Program-made: the position numbers and the translations under genes
Notes under the pieces: model-generated
Seen by the model: the letters and a program-made list of their open reading frames with translations, nothing else
Databases searched by the model: none
What the model was told of the DNA's origin: nothing
Shown here: one piece after another, positions 11,642 to 22,911 of the stretch
How the letters are laid out: every line of letters begins with the position of its first letter
How positions within the stretch are numbered: position 1 is the first letter of the stretch
Origin: Toxorhynchites rutilus septentrionalis
Taxonomy: Eukaryota; Arthropoda; Insecta; Diptera; Culicidae
DNA: 64,000 bases
Assembly (NCBI RefSeq): GCF_029784135.1
Contig: NC_073746.1
Span: 79,197,704 to 79,261,703, forward strand
Reading direction: 5' to 3'

Positions 11642-11800
11642 TTTTTTTTTTTTTTATCTGTATTATAGTGATTTTCAACTCATTTGGCTGGTTCGTCACT
11701 TTTTACTTCCATTTTTGGAAGAATGTCGGGAGTGAGAATTGAACTCGTGACCTTTAGCGTGAGAGGCATGGATGTTACCACTACGCCAGATCGCCTCCAC
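11642..11800 (-). mobile_element. tRNA-derived SINE (Feilai-type)
   Basis: Read on the minus strand, it opens with a tRNA-like head: an A-box-like TGGCGTAGTGGTAACAT and a B-box-like GAGTTCAATTC separated by about 30 bp, followed by a tRNA-unrelated body and a T-run (A-run on the minus strand) at 11641-11656. A perfect 13 bp target duplication flanks it. RNA polymerase III internal promoters are the known function of A/B boxes. Resemblance to the Aedes Feilai SINE is from memory, so the name is tentative; the SINE nature is well supported. Confidence 0.85.
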
Positions 11801-11813
11801 TGATTAACTCATT

Positions 11814-12762
11814 GATATAATTATTGTTTTTGTTTAAATGAAAGCTACGCTACGTACTTATTCCCTAATCCAATAGTAACTTAATTTTTACTTACTGCGA
11901 ATACTAGATTTATTGTAAATATATATTATCGTTTGCAAGCCTCGAATCACTTGTGCGTTTGATAATGCTTATACATCGTCTTTCTATATTGAGATTGCAT
12001 ACAATAAAATTTTTGAGCTGCCGCCATAAAGTTTAGTCAAATCTTGGTATCTAAAAACATCGTTTATTGTGTTGTTGCCTAGCCGATTTCAAATACAATA
12101 AAATATTCCTGTTTTGATTATATTCAGAAGAAAAAATCGCTCGACGGTTACCGAGGAGAGAGGCATAGTGATTCATATTCAACTGAAAATCACCAAAGGA
12201 CCATGAAACAATCAACCTTCCCATTCAATTGAGAATGAGTTTTTGCTTCTTCTAGCAGTTTTCTGTCAACATAAATCATTCGGGCGCTTTCGTGGCTATC
12301 TACTTTTGCTTCGTTCGTGTTCATTTTTTTTCATCGTCTAATGAACTTCACGGCATATTGAAATGACCCCCTTCTCAATGACTACGCGGCAACAAAGTAC
12401 ATATCGAGATAGAGTAGTAGCCAAATTGAATGAAGAGGCAGATTTATATTCATTCGCCACGCCAATTAAAACAACCGTTTGCTTCAACTAAAAATTAATT
12501 GACGAACGTTAAGGCCGAAAACAATTAATCAACGAGTCATGTTGGGTTCTAAAGATTTTGTAAATTCTCATCCTAGAAAAACGCTGGAAACGCTTCTGAT
12601 TCAACATTTGAAGAGATCAGGAGAACTACAGACGCATGCATGAAGTACAAATTTATTTTTTACATGAAGCTTCACAGATACGTTTTGTTTCGTTTTCATT
12701 CATACCAAGAGATGTAGCTCTAGCGATTTCATGTAACAACTCTGAGCAAAACAAAGGAAGAA
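11814..12762. other. Unique AT-rich DNA
   Basis: No frame, repeat terminus or RNA gene that I can support. A 60-codon frame at 12636-12818 overlaps the start of the next repeat and has no recognisable motif. Confidence 0.45.
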
Positions 12763-12765
12763 ATT

Positions 12766-12905
12766 TCACACGCGAAAAATATCTGTACAAATTTGTACTT
12801 TATGACGAAAATCTGTAATCTGTACCGTACAAAATCTGTACCAAAAATAACGCAATAAAAACTGTACCCTTCCAGATAAATATGCAAATGTGGCAATACT
12901 GCTGA
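12766..12905 (+). repeat. CTGTAC-rich dispersed repeat, copy 1
   Basis: Matches 51086-51225 in the same orientation: TTCACACG, AAAATCTGTACC-like units repeated five or so times, TTTCCAGATAAAT-like text, then GTGGCAA. The multiple ATCTGTAC(C) iterations are the signature. There is no coding frame. Class unknown. Confidence 0.6.
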
Positions 12906-14551
12906 CAACAGTGATATAAATGAACTCCACTTGATTTATTATTTCTTTTTCCAAAATGTCATACAACAAAGCTGTAATAGAGATTGCATAGCCAATCATA
13001 GCTCAAAATCCATCCCGACATAATGTTCATTGAGGTGAACTTAATCACTCTCCATGTCCAACACAATTATTAAGTTTTCTATTTTTGGTCATAGCACAAA
13101 CCTAAATTTTAAACCGACAGCCACTCGCCGGAAAACAAGGAACAAACACAGTCCCGCAAAAATTCGACAATTGCCCCCGTGCGCTGTAATCCCCCGGGTG
13201 ACACAGCCCACAACATCAAACTTTCGTACGTCTAGTCTGCAGTCAGAAAGCCAGAAAGTTTACTCAAACGGAATTGAAGTGTTCGGCTCCAATTCATAGG
13301 CACAGTTCTCTGAGGCTGGGGTGTATAAAAATATGAAATATGCAGTTGTCCCAGAAGCGTTTGCATCAGGCAGGCTCGTAGAAAGGCACATAACAGCAAC
13401 AACAAAAAAAAAATCAAAATATGGCTATGAATCGGGAACAAACAACCAAAAAATTCCTGGCTACGTTTGGTACATATAAAAACTGCCATAGCCCGGACAG
13501 GGCGGACAAGTAAGGTGGAATAACCGGAGGTAGGTAAACAGGAAGATTCAGACCGATGTTATTTCAGGAGATAAGTTAAAAAAAAAACTACAGGAAAACC
13601 AAATCTACGAGAACAAGCCAAAAATTGGCTTGTTTAATTCTGAATTTGAATAGATAGATCCACTTCCGTTCGCTTCCGTGCCAGGGTTCACCTATCGTTA
13701 TTTTCCTGTGGATGAGGCCTTGCTGAAAATTCCATTCAAATAAAATGCGGAGAGAATGAGTGCTGAACATACAGTTCAATTACGGTCAAATTGGAAAAAT
13801 AAGGCTCAATAGGTGGCATGCCAAAGTTATTGTTAGAGGCCTCAATTTCTGCCGAGTGCTGAACGCGAGGAATGGCGGACGGAATAAACTGGTTTATAAC
13901 AGGAAGCGGAAAATTCTACAGGGAGCAATGTATGTGGGTTTTTTTTCTCCCTCAAATTGATGAATTGATAGAGAGAGCTCAGATGTTATGTCCATTGCGC
14001 TCGTGAACAGCGGCGAGGAAATAGCTCGCGCGGGAAAAAACGGGAAATTCCTCCTTTTTATAGGGGATTGGCCCAAGAGTCTGCTCATATTGATAGGAAC
14101 GACCGAACAGGCGCCTAGCGCAGATAGTAGACGATATTCCCCTTTATTCAATTACGGCGATAGTGGATGTTTATGACATGCTTTCTGTCTTGCACTGACG
14201 TGGCACAATTTCATTTCGCCGGAATCCGCCGTTCCTATGGTTCGCTTTCGCGTGCGGTGATGCGGTGATTCATCGTTGGTGTTTGTGCGCTATCCGACAG
14301 TTGCTTGACCCAATTCCAAGGATTCAATAAACGGGCTTTATTCGGGAGGCAGTAATTCAGAAGTGCTTTCTTTTTACGGTGTATAGTTACCATACTGATG
14401 TTGATACATTCTGCGATAATATTGACTCTTGGTATGGACATCATTTATCACTACGAAGGAATTACGAATCCGCGGTTGATTTCAGCATTGATACTAATAG
14501 GAGCGTCCAATTCTATTTTAGTTCAGACCGGAAATTTCGATACCTACCAAT
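12906..14551. other. Mostly unique, locally CG-rich DNA
   Basis: Several 60-85 codon frames occur on both strands (for example 13054-13299 and 13894-14151), but none has a family motif, a splice-like context that I trust or a repeat relationship. I call no gene here. Confidence 0.4.
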
Positions 14552-14704
14552 TTTTTGAAGTAGAACTACGTCTTTCAGGAAGGGTGCCAAATCAGAAAAC
14601 AGATCACGTGTTTATGAAATAAAGTTAACATTAATAGCTATTTTCACTGTGAACGAATTCTCATGTTTGCATACCAATCGAATCGGAAATTCTCTAAAAC
14701 TTGT

Positions 14705-15195
14705 TTGGGTTCAATTCCTGATCGGTCAAGGTTTTTTTCGGGTTGGAAACTTTCTTGACATGCATTGGGATAAGTAATGGGCCTGAAGTATCGGCTAGAA
14801 TTAGGCTTGGGTATGCTAAACTGCACGAACTCGGAAACGATAGTACCGTGTCTGGGGATCTGATAAAGCGGAAATTCCCTTGTAAATTCTTGGCTAATAC
14901 TGACATAGGTATTGGGTTCATTTCCCGATCGGTCTAGGGTCTTCCCGGGTTGGAAATTCTCTCGACACGCCATGGAATAAATACGTACAGATGATGATTT
15001 AAGTTGTTCTCTCGATTACGAATCTATGCATGTGATATAACCAGTCCGTTTTTTGTTTTATTATTCAATATGCTAACTGGTTAGATTTATATTAAAATAA
15101 ATTTCGTTATAACAATAATTATCAGAAAAAAGAACCCGTTCTGCTCAAACTTTTGTGAGGGGACCATCATCATGATTTCATATAACGAATAAATT
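14705..15195 (+). repeat. T-module repeat, 5'-truncated copy T1
   Basis: Contains the hallmark blocks GGGTTCAATTCCTGATCGGT, CGGCTAGAATTAGGCTTGGG and GTCTTCCCGGGTTGGAAA, and ends ACCATCATCATG. It starts mid-module compared with T2 and T3, as a 5'-truncated non-LTR insertion would. GGTTCAATTCC resembles a B box but no A box is seen nearby. It splits family H copy 3. Confidence 0.6.
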
Positions 15196-15344
15196 ATTGT
15201 CGGTGTGTGTTTTTGTTTATTTCATTTCTTATTTTATTCATTTTATCTTAAGACTATGATGATGATGGTATTGATTGGTTTTGTTTTAATTTCATTTTAG
15301 TTTTTCAATTAAATTTTAAAAATAAAATAATTGTGAAGTCTGTA

Positions 15345-16212
15345 ATGGTTTGAGCCCGCGCGTGTTGACAAACATAGAAAGACTTGAGATTGAACATAAG
15401 CAAAAGCAGTTTTCCGCGAATAAAAAAAAAGCAAGGGGTTTAATGTGCAAACCGGAGGAAGCTAGGGATAGCTCGATCGGAATACTTGTAAATTCATCTT
15501 CTCAACAGATAATTACAACAAGATTTTTCTGTGTTGTGGCAGATCTCATTGCAGATTCGGGTTGACACGTTAAACCCTAGGTTGAATGTAGGGCTTGAAG
15601 TATCGGCTGGAATTAGGCTTAGTTTTGCTCAGATGTCTGGTCTCGAAAATGATCGCATTAGTAGGCCGTTGTCGGGTATCTAGTAAAGCGGGAATTCCTT
15701 TGTAAATTCAGAGTTAATGCTGAAATAGGTATTGGGTTCAATTCCTGATCGGTCAAGGATTTTTTTCGGGTTGGAAACTTTCTTGACATGCCTTGGGATA
15801 AGTAATGGGCCTGAAGTATCGGCTAGAATTAGGCTTGGGTATGCTCAGCTGCTCGAACTCGGAAACGATAGTACCGTGACCGGGGATCCGATAAAGCGGG
15901 AATTCCCTTGTAAATTCTTGGCTAATACTGACATAAGTATAGGGTTCAATTCCCGATCGGTCTAGGGTCTTCCCGGGTTGGAAATTCTCTCGACATGCCA
16001 TGGAATAAATACGTTTAGATAATGGCTTAAATTGTTCTTTCGTTTAGTAATCTATGTCTGCGAGATAACCAGTCCGTTTTCTTCTTAAATTTAATTTGCT
16101 CACTGGTTAGTTGATGAAAAATATAAATATCGTGATATAATTATTATCAATAAGATAACTCGTCTCGCTCAGACCTTTGCAGGGGAATGAGGTGGAACCA
16201 TCATCATTATAT
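15345..16212 (+). repeat. T-module repeat, copy T2 (tandem internal modules)
   Basis: Three imperfect internal modules of roughly 200-230 bp carry a GAAGTATCGGCTxGAATTAGG block followed by TTCCCTTGTAAATTC, and two also carry GGGTTCAATTCC; ends AACCATCATCATTA. Collinear with T3 (37322-38184). Probably the 3' region of a non-LTR retrotransposon, judged by the 5' truncation of T1 and the simple (ATC)-type tail. No reverse transcriptase is present. Confidence 0.55.
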
Positions 16213-16524
16213 AAAAAAAACAAAAAAATATGCTATACATTACAATTCGCCAATCTCTAAACGGTTTGAATTCATGAAAACTGGAAGAACTTACTTTTTT
16301 CCAATTTGTTCCGCCGATTTGTGTGCTAACCTTACCTGTATTTCGAATGCTTATAATTCAAACAGATCGGAATGATGTTTTCCTCAATAGATAGGAAATA
16401 TTTCTACGCGTCTATCACAAATAATAAAATGTTATTTTTCATGAGATGGACAATTGAATAACTGTAAAATGTCAAGCGTGATATAAACGTCCTAACTGCC
16501 AAGTTTTGATTGACCCGATTTACG

Positions 16525-16900
16525 GTTTCCCCAACACAAACTTCAAAATCGATGTACCTGTGGAAATCCGCTCTGCAAATATACATGCCAGTCGGGGGTA
16601 TTTTTTCCCACTGAGCTGTGTTTCCCTAACAACGACTTCAAAATTAATATGCGTGGGGGAATCCGCTTTGTCAAAACACGCAATTCGGGGATATTTTTCT
16701 CACTGAGCTGTGTTTCCCTAACACGGATTTCAAAATTAATATGCCTGGGGGAATCCGCTCTGCAAATTCATGCAAGTCGGGGGTATTTTTTGGTGTTGAG
16801 TACTTTTGTACTCGCTTGTCGTTGTGTAGACCGGAATATGTTTCCCTAAAACGTACTTTTAAACTGAGAAGCCTGGGAAAATCGTCATCTCAGATACTAG
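16525..16900 (+). repeat. About 92 bp tandem repeat in family H copy 3
   Basis: Roughly three and a half units beginning GTTTCCCTAACACGGATTTC-like, with AATCCGCTCTGCAAAT and CACTGAGCTGTG blocks; unit starts are near 16525, 16620, 16711 and 16838. Not present in copies 1 and 2. Confidence 0.8.
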
Positions 16901-16917
16901 AAGTGAATGAACTTTCG

Positions 16918-17050
16918 CGGTTCAAGAACTACGTAAACATGAGATGTGCAATAACTTCAGAGGGAAATGTAAAATACAATGATCGTTTGACAATTCTTCC
17001 GTTCACATATTTTGGTAGTCCTAGGCATCATATCAAACGTAAAAGGACGT
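16918..17050 (+). pseudogene. Helitron Rep-domain fragment
   Basis: The frame reads ...YVNMRCAITSEGNV...NDRLTILPFTYFGSPRHHI. It matches in order the Helitron_like_N region EEYIHLRDA...GRLTILPxxYxGSPRHM upstream of the Rep HUH motif. Only about 40 residues are recognisable. It continues in frame from tandem-repeat-derived sequence, so it is a fossil fragment. Together with the relic at 61800-62960 it shows Helitron proteins once shaped this locus. Confidence 0.65.
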
Positions 17051-17190
17051 TCATCAAATTTATTTCTAACGAAGAACATAATCTATTACAAAAATATCGA
17101 TGCATTCTAAAATAATATTCGAAGTGGTAAACAAGTGGATTGCATAATATAATTGCGTAGTTCGAAAATATGCGGTCGTGTCCCAGATAA

Positions 17191-18286
17191 ATACAATCAC
17201 TTGCAATTTTTTCGACTGGTATACGTGACAAGCAGTGTACTAATTTGAAGTAGAATTCTATACGACATACGTTTAATGGATTCTACTCATATTGATCATT
17301 TCGGATTCTATACATTTGACATTGGCAGTATGTCTGGTTCGAAATGATGAAAAAGCTCGGAAAGTGAATGAAATATGATTTAAGGTTTTATAAAACTTTC
17401 ATATTTGTTCTTCTCTGCTTCAGCAGAATAGAAACGACGGGACAAATCGTTATGACGAAAAGTTGATTTAATTTCTACTGAATATCACCGAAAGTTTCTT
17501 GCAAATGCTAACGAAATTACGGACTGTATCGATGTTTTCATTGGCAATCACAACAGATGAGCGGCCGGTATGTTTATCGTCATCCACAAATCCACCGCCT
17601 TCCACGAATCAGCACAACCAAGAAAACATTTGTGTTTTAGATGAACAATTATCACCTTCAACTTTGTTCTCCGCAACCCAACAGCGACAGTTGATCGCTG
17701 AGAAAAAATGAACGATTCCGTTTGTGTTTCGTACCTTTGAATGAATTTCAAGGAATTTGAAAAAAAAAGTCAATTTATTACTCAATGAGTACTGTCAGAA
17801 GAAAGTGGGTGATTGAACTCTTGAGGCAACAGATTTGACGGTATTTGACTGGATCTGGTCATTGCGATGAGCAAACCACAGCAAACGACTCCCACCTTAA
17901 AGCAAGAGTTCATCAAACAAGACTTCGGATATTGTGTTTCAATAAAGTTTTGGGACTGGTAGTGAAAAAAAAAAGTCTATCTAAATATTTGTTGATTTTA
18001 TCATCCAATGTAGTTTCCCCAAGCTTCGATACACTTGAATACATATACAATACACACTCATTTTGAGTGTGGATTGTGATTACATGTGATTACATCAAAC
18101 TACAGGAGCATGTTTCGAAGATTTTGTCAGAATATTGGGATCCAAACAAAAAACGTTTTTCATGACTAAATGAATATTCAATATTTTATACATGTATGGT
18201 GGAATTAATTCCTAATTGTTCGTGACCGACAGCACGGAATGTAAACAAGTGGTCCAAGTTTCCAAGCTCTAATTATTCCAATCCAA
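17191..18286. other. Unique DNA without a gene
   Basis: Short frames only (for example 17499-17711, Ser/Thr-rich). No motif, terminal repeat or RNA gene recognised. Confidence 0.4.
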
Positions 18287-18613
18287 GGGCCTGGTTGGGT
18301 AAGGGAGTAAAAAGTCCCCTAAACCAAATCACCAGCTGTATGGAAAATATTGTACAGGGTACATTAGTTCCATATATTTGAGTTCTTATATGGTATAAAA
18401 TAGGATCTATGGTGAAAAATGCAACTTTTCGTTTTTTTCACGCCATTCTCAATAGCTTCGAGACAAAAATATGAAAAAAAATACTGAAAGTACATAAGGA
18501 CTCAAATATATGGTACTACTGCCAAAATATTTTATTTAGTACCTTGTACAATATTTTCCATACAGCTGGTGATTTGGTTTGGGGGACTTTTTACTCCCTT
18601 ACCCAGCTAAACC
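18287..18613 (+). mobile_element. Foldback MITE Q, copy A
   Basis: Inverted termini of about 75 bp: left GGTTGGGTAAGGGAGTAAAA and its near-complement at the right end (TTTTTACTCCCTTACCCAGC). Both contain AAATCACCAGCTGTATGGAA or its inverse. Non-coding. Outer boundaries are approximate. Confidence 0.75.
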
Positions 18614-18934
18614 CTTTGGAAATTAAAAAAAAATAATTATTTTGTAACGCGCAACACTGAAAAATCTAAAATCTAAAAAAAATCACACACATCTAGAAAA
18701 GCCGTAGGAACACATTTAAATATGAATTAGAGAAGTATTGAATCACTTAATCCCAAGAAAAAATTCAAAATTTCAATTGTTTTTTTAGTACTTGATGAAA
18801 TTTTTTTTTGATAATTTTTCTTGATACACCGTGGTGAAATGCACATTCAGCATTTTTTTCAAACTTTTATCTCGAAGCTCTTGAGGATGACGTGAAATAA
18901 ACGAAAAATTACATTTTCCACCATAGACCTTATA

Positions 18935-20235
18935 AAGGGTGTGTCACATCAAATTGCATCACGGAAAAAACGCTGTAGAAAATTAATTTTTAGGAATTAT
19001 ATCTTCAGCTCTCGCTTATAATCAGATAAGAGTGTATAGATCACGTTGGCCATGCTTCACTGTAAATTTTTCGTAAATTTGGAAAAATGTCGTCGAACGA
19101 AAAAGAGCGTCGTGAATTAATCCTGTGCACTCATTTCGAGAATCCGGAGTTGTCACATCGGGACATCGGTAAGATGCTGGGAATTGTCCAATCCACGGTC
19201 AGCAGAATACTAAAACGATACTTCGAGAACCTAACCATCGACCGGAAGGTGAAGAACGGCAAAAATGGATGCTCCGTCAGTGAAAAAGATCACAAGCGCG
19301 TAGTTAAGCAGTTTAGACGTGATCCGAGAAGTTCGGTCCGGGATGTCGCCAATAAGCTGAATTTGGCAAGTTCATTCGTCCAGCGGACCAAGCAGCGGGA
19401 GGGCCTGCGTACATACAAGGTTCAGAAGGCTCCTAACCGCGACGAAAGGCAAAACATGGTGGGGAAGACGCGAGCCCGGAAGCTGTACACCGAAATGCTG
19501 ACGAAGCCGCATTGCCTGGTAATGGACGACGAAACCTACGTCAAAGCGGACTTTCGTCAGCTGCCGGGCCTGTTGTTCTTCTCCGCAGAGGACAAATTCA
19601 GCGTTCCGGAGGAGATTCGCAAGCAGAAACTATCCAAGTTTGCCAAAAAGTACATGGTGTGGCAAGCGATCTGCTCTTGCGGAAAGCGGAGCGCCCCCTC
19701 CGTGATGACCGGCACGGTAAACGGGCAGGTTTACCTTAAGGAGTGCCTACAGAAGCGCTTACTACCACTATTGAAGCAGCACGAGGGCCCGACCATCTTC
19801 TGGCCGGATCTCGCTTCGTGCCACTATTCAAGGGACGTGTTGGAGTGGTACGAAGCCAACGGGGTCACCTTCGTGCCAAAGGAAATGAACCCGCCCAACG
19901 CGCCGGAGCTTCGCCCAATAGAGAAATATTGGGCGATTATGAAGCAGGCCCTCCGGAAGAACCCAAAAGTTGTCAAATCGGAGGCGGACTTCAAGAGAAA
20001 ATGGATTTCTGTTAAAAAAAAAACTACAACCTGACGTTGTACAGAACCTTATGGACGGGGTAAAGAGGAAGGTGCGAGCATATGGGCTTGGGCTCGAAGT
20101 ATGAATAAAAAGAAAATGCCAAAAAAGTTGTTTAATAGTTTTTATTTTACTGTCTAAAATTTTCAAAAGGATCGGTCTACTGGGCGAATTTCTACAGCGT
20201 TTTTTCCGTGATGCAATTTGACGTGACACACCCTT
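18935..20235 (+). mobile_element. ITmD37E (Tc1/mariner DD37E) transposon, nearly intact
   Basis: A 1301 bp element bounded by TA at 18933-18934 and 20236-20237. The TIRs start AAGGGTGTGTCACATCAAAT and match for about 45 bp with one mismatch (CACATC against CACGTC). It encodes a single transposase in sense orientation beginning about 105 bp inside the left TIR. Well-matched TIRs and an almost complete ORF mark it as one of the youngest elements in the window. Such elements are known from mosquitoes. It sits inside MITE Q copy B. Confidence 0.95.
19087..20034 (+). CDS. DD37E transposase, C-terminus frameshifted
   Basis: Cut-and-paste transposase acting on the surrounding TIRs. The 315-residue frame starts at an ATG in AAAATGTCGTCG. 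Residues 20-45 (ELSHRDIGKMLGI...STVSRIL) form a first helix-turn-helix and residues 80-105 a second. The catalytic triad is D148 in MDDETY, D241 in FWPDLASCHY and E279 in LRPIEKYW; 37 residues separate D241 and E279, which defines DD37E. All three acidic residues are present. A run of ten A at 20014-20023 shifts the frame at residue 311, so it ends KKKTTT. With nine A the frame would run on about 25 further residues to a stop at 20104. The family is usually about 330-350 residues. It is thus a single-base-damaged gene, or a sequencing error in a homopolymer. Confidence 0.93.
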   Translation: MSSNEKERRELILCTHFENPELSHRDIGKMLGIVQSTVSRILKRYFENLTIDRKVKNGKNGCSVSEKDHKRVVKQFRRDPRSSVRDVANKLNLASSFVQRTKQREGLRTYKVQKAPNRDERQNMVGKTRARKLYTEMLTKPHCLVMDDETYVKADFRQLPGLLFFSAEDKFSVPEEIRKQKLSKFAKKYMVWQAICSCGKRSAPSVMTGTVNGQVYLKECLQKRLLPLLKQHEGPTIFWPDLASCHYSRDVLEWYEANGVTFVPKEMNPPNAPELRPIEKYWAIMKQALRKNPKVVKSEADFKRKWISVKKKTTT

Positions 20236-20357
20236 TATAAAACCACATAGTGGTTCAAAAAAGCCGCCAAAATTTCTTATTTAATATCCTATACAATATT
20301 TGCCATACAGCTGGTGATTTGGTTTGGGGGCACTTCTTACTCCCTTACCCGGGCAGG

Positions 20358-22911
20358 CCTTTTACTCCCCACACAGTTATGTGGTGCATGACACGACAAT
20401 AAACAGAAGTTCCGACGTTGAGAATAACAGGGCCGGAAGCATTTCCCACACAAATAACATCCAAATGGTCTTTTTCAAGACCATTGGTTTCTCGCAAGAC
20501 TCGAATCATGAGCCACCATCATTAAAGCCGCAGAATCCACAGTCCATGATCAGTCCACCACAAAGGTTGTCTATAATTTTCAGTATGGCTTATGATAATC
20601 TTGTATTATCAGCTTTTACGAATCTTCAAAGTTTTTGACACAACTGATTCTATACAGTTTGAAACGAGTAGGTCGTTTCATGAAAATTTTAAATTGAGTT
20701 ACGCCTAATGTTAGATATCATACCACGAATAGAATCAGACGCTCAGAATAATCGATCAAGAATTTAGTAGTCCTCGACGAAAATTCTAGATTAGAGAATG
20801 CCTAAAGATCCGGAAGTAGAGACAGAAGTATAAAAAAAAATTTACTAGAAGATTCGAAAGGTTTCGCAATCGGAAAGAACAGAGGAATCGACCTTTCCAT
20901 TCTGAGCCGCCGAGCGAAGAAGTTCAATTTTGGTGAAAACGAGTGACATTATTTTGAGTAGTTTTTTTTTGTGAAGTAACAGTAAAAATAGTTTCAAAAC
21001 GTTTCGAATATTAAGTTTTGATTATTTCCAGATATTTTCGGAGTGATTTGGATAAAAATATCAATAAATCGTGAGTTGCGCGATTATTCAAATCAAGTAG
21101 AAGTGAGTTTATTGTTTACTATAAAGACGCTTTTGTTCATTGTGAAATTTTATTTAGGACAATTGTACAATTGAGTACAATCAATTAGTATAATTAAAAG
21201 TTAGTGCAGCAGTGTGCTTTGCACCCAGTAAAACGGAGGTAAATTTTTATTAAAACAACATTGGTTTGATGATTTTATAATAATGGAAGGCAATTTATAC
21301 AGCCTTGGTGGCTCCGTGTACAGGTTACATTTACGTGCCCGAGTCCTAGTCGGGACTGCGCTTGCGTTCCGGCGATCAGCCATCGCTGTGAGATCTTGGT
21401 GCTACGGTAAATCCCCTGGAGTGGTCTATCGCCTCGTGGTTGCGTACCACTATAGACCATTCTGGAGCGCGTTGGTCAACGGAAGGGAAGCTCGGCCCCG
21501 TGTGAGTCGCACGCTACACGCGACCCTACTCCAATACGGTAAGCTCAGGACGGGAAAGTCCACCAACGCCAGCGAGATTTACCGGAACTCACGTCGGTGA
21601 GAGTTTTGGTGTCGGAGCGGAATAAATCATCACGCTGCTCCACCATTTGAAAACCCCACCGTTGCTGCACGGGTGTACTCATCCCGGTATTAAAACATCA
21701 AATAGAGTGAGTACCCTGAAACAGAACGCTATATAACGGACCCCCACCACAGTTACGCGTAAAACGACACCAATTAGTAGGGACAAAATATTGTGTTAGT
21801 AGGATAATCATAGAGTTAGGAAAACACGTAAAGAGTGACGTCACAAGCAATTTGGAATTTTTGGGAAAAGGAGTTAGGTGTTTTGACGAAAATAAGAAAC
21901 AAAGATTCGGAAAATTTCTGGAAAAAGATTTGGTTAATTTTTTATTAAAACATTAGCGGTTTATTTTAAAATTAGTAACATTTTCTTATTTAGTTTCGGT
22001 TAGAAAGAAAGATTGGGTTCCTCAAAACGACAGAGAAACTTTTCGAAATTCTCGCCAGCAAATTGGGAAGTGTGGCAAGCCGCAATTTGAAGGAGGATAC
22101 TGTAGCGAGGCCTACGGTACGCGCTGGTCCGGGCAACAATCAATCCGAATCCCGACAGAGGACATTGGTCCTCTGGCGCAAAAGTCGGCGATTTTAAAAG
22201 GCTCGCACAGGACCCCCCTTACAAGTTTTCGTCCTGAACAAACAACGATTGAATTAGTTAGATTGGCACAATCCACAAACCACTATCCGCATTAGCTCAA
22301 CAATCGAAAGAAAAACAGTGGTCTTAGATACCTACAAACTTTTCATCCCTTTTTCTTCCTGTTTCAGGATATCACTTGAAATTAGGAATCGTATTAATAT
22401 GGAATTTGTTAAAATGGAGCTAGAGCGAATTTCAACACAGAGATTATTATTGAACAATTAATCATCAAAGACGAAGGGAAAATTTGTAATTCAAACAAAA
22501 ATATGATCGCATCGCAAATCGGAAAGCAGGTTTTCGGTCCTTTCCTAAATCGATGCAAAAAATTTGAATACTTTTTGTCGATCAATGTAACATTATCCTT
22601 CAACAGAATTTATTGGAGTTTTCAAAATTACCTTTCGATTGGTGATGCGATCATTACTTAATAAACAATTAATCATCAATTTCATTGATGATTGTTGATG
22701 ATTCAAACAACAATATCTCTGTATTGAAAGGTCCTACAGATACTACAGATACAGAAATCAAATGAAAGCTGGTTGATAAGGCTAATTGGATTTGCTATTG
22801 AATTAGTTGGTTTAAATTCTGTTAGTCCACAAAATATTTGAAATAAAAACAGAAAGTAGTTGATTTGTCATATTTTCCCAATATGTTTGTCGACCACATC
22901 TACACACACCA
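20358..22911. other. Unassigned region with a CG-richer island
   Basis: No repeat termini shared with the rest of the window. The 21280-22240 stretch is richer in CG and holds a 105-codon plus-strand frame (21283-21600) without any motif I know. GTCGGAGCGG near 21614 and CTGGCGCAAAAGTCGGCG near 22173 faintly recall retroelement primer-site leaders, but no LTR pair is visible. Left unassigned. Confidence 0.35.

Larger units (their letters stand above)
14552..17190 (+). mobile_element. 2 kb repeat family H, copy 3, diverged and interrupted
   Basis: The 5' part at 14552-14704 (GTAGAACTACGTCTTTC, AGGGTGCCAAATCAGAAAAC) aligns to the start of copies 1 and 2, and the next segment of those copies resumes at 16225 (ATGCTATACATTA...TTCATGAAAACT). 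A T-module block fills 14705-16224. At 16525-16900 are tandem units, then a Helitron Rep fragment, then a 3' end (ATGCGGTCGTGTCC at 17170-17183) similar to copies 1 and 2. Thus it shares termini with them but differs inside. It has no gag-like ORF. Confidence 0.65.
18830..20357 (-). mobile_element. MITE Q, copy B, split by a DD37E transposon
   Basis: Reading leftwards from 20357 it repeats copy A in order (GGGTAAGGGAGTAAGAAGTG, AAATCACCAGCTGTATGG, then CTATGGTGGAAAATG and GAGCTTCGAGATAAAAG). It lies in opposite orientation to copy A and lacks its distal terminus. The 1301 bp transposon at 18935-20235 interrupts it, which dates that insertion as the later event. Confidence 0.7.

Noticed and set aside
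14718..14728. GGTTCAATTCC as a true tRNA gene B box
   Set aside because: No matching A box or cloverleaf around it; it recurs as part of the T-module repeat.
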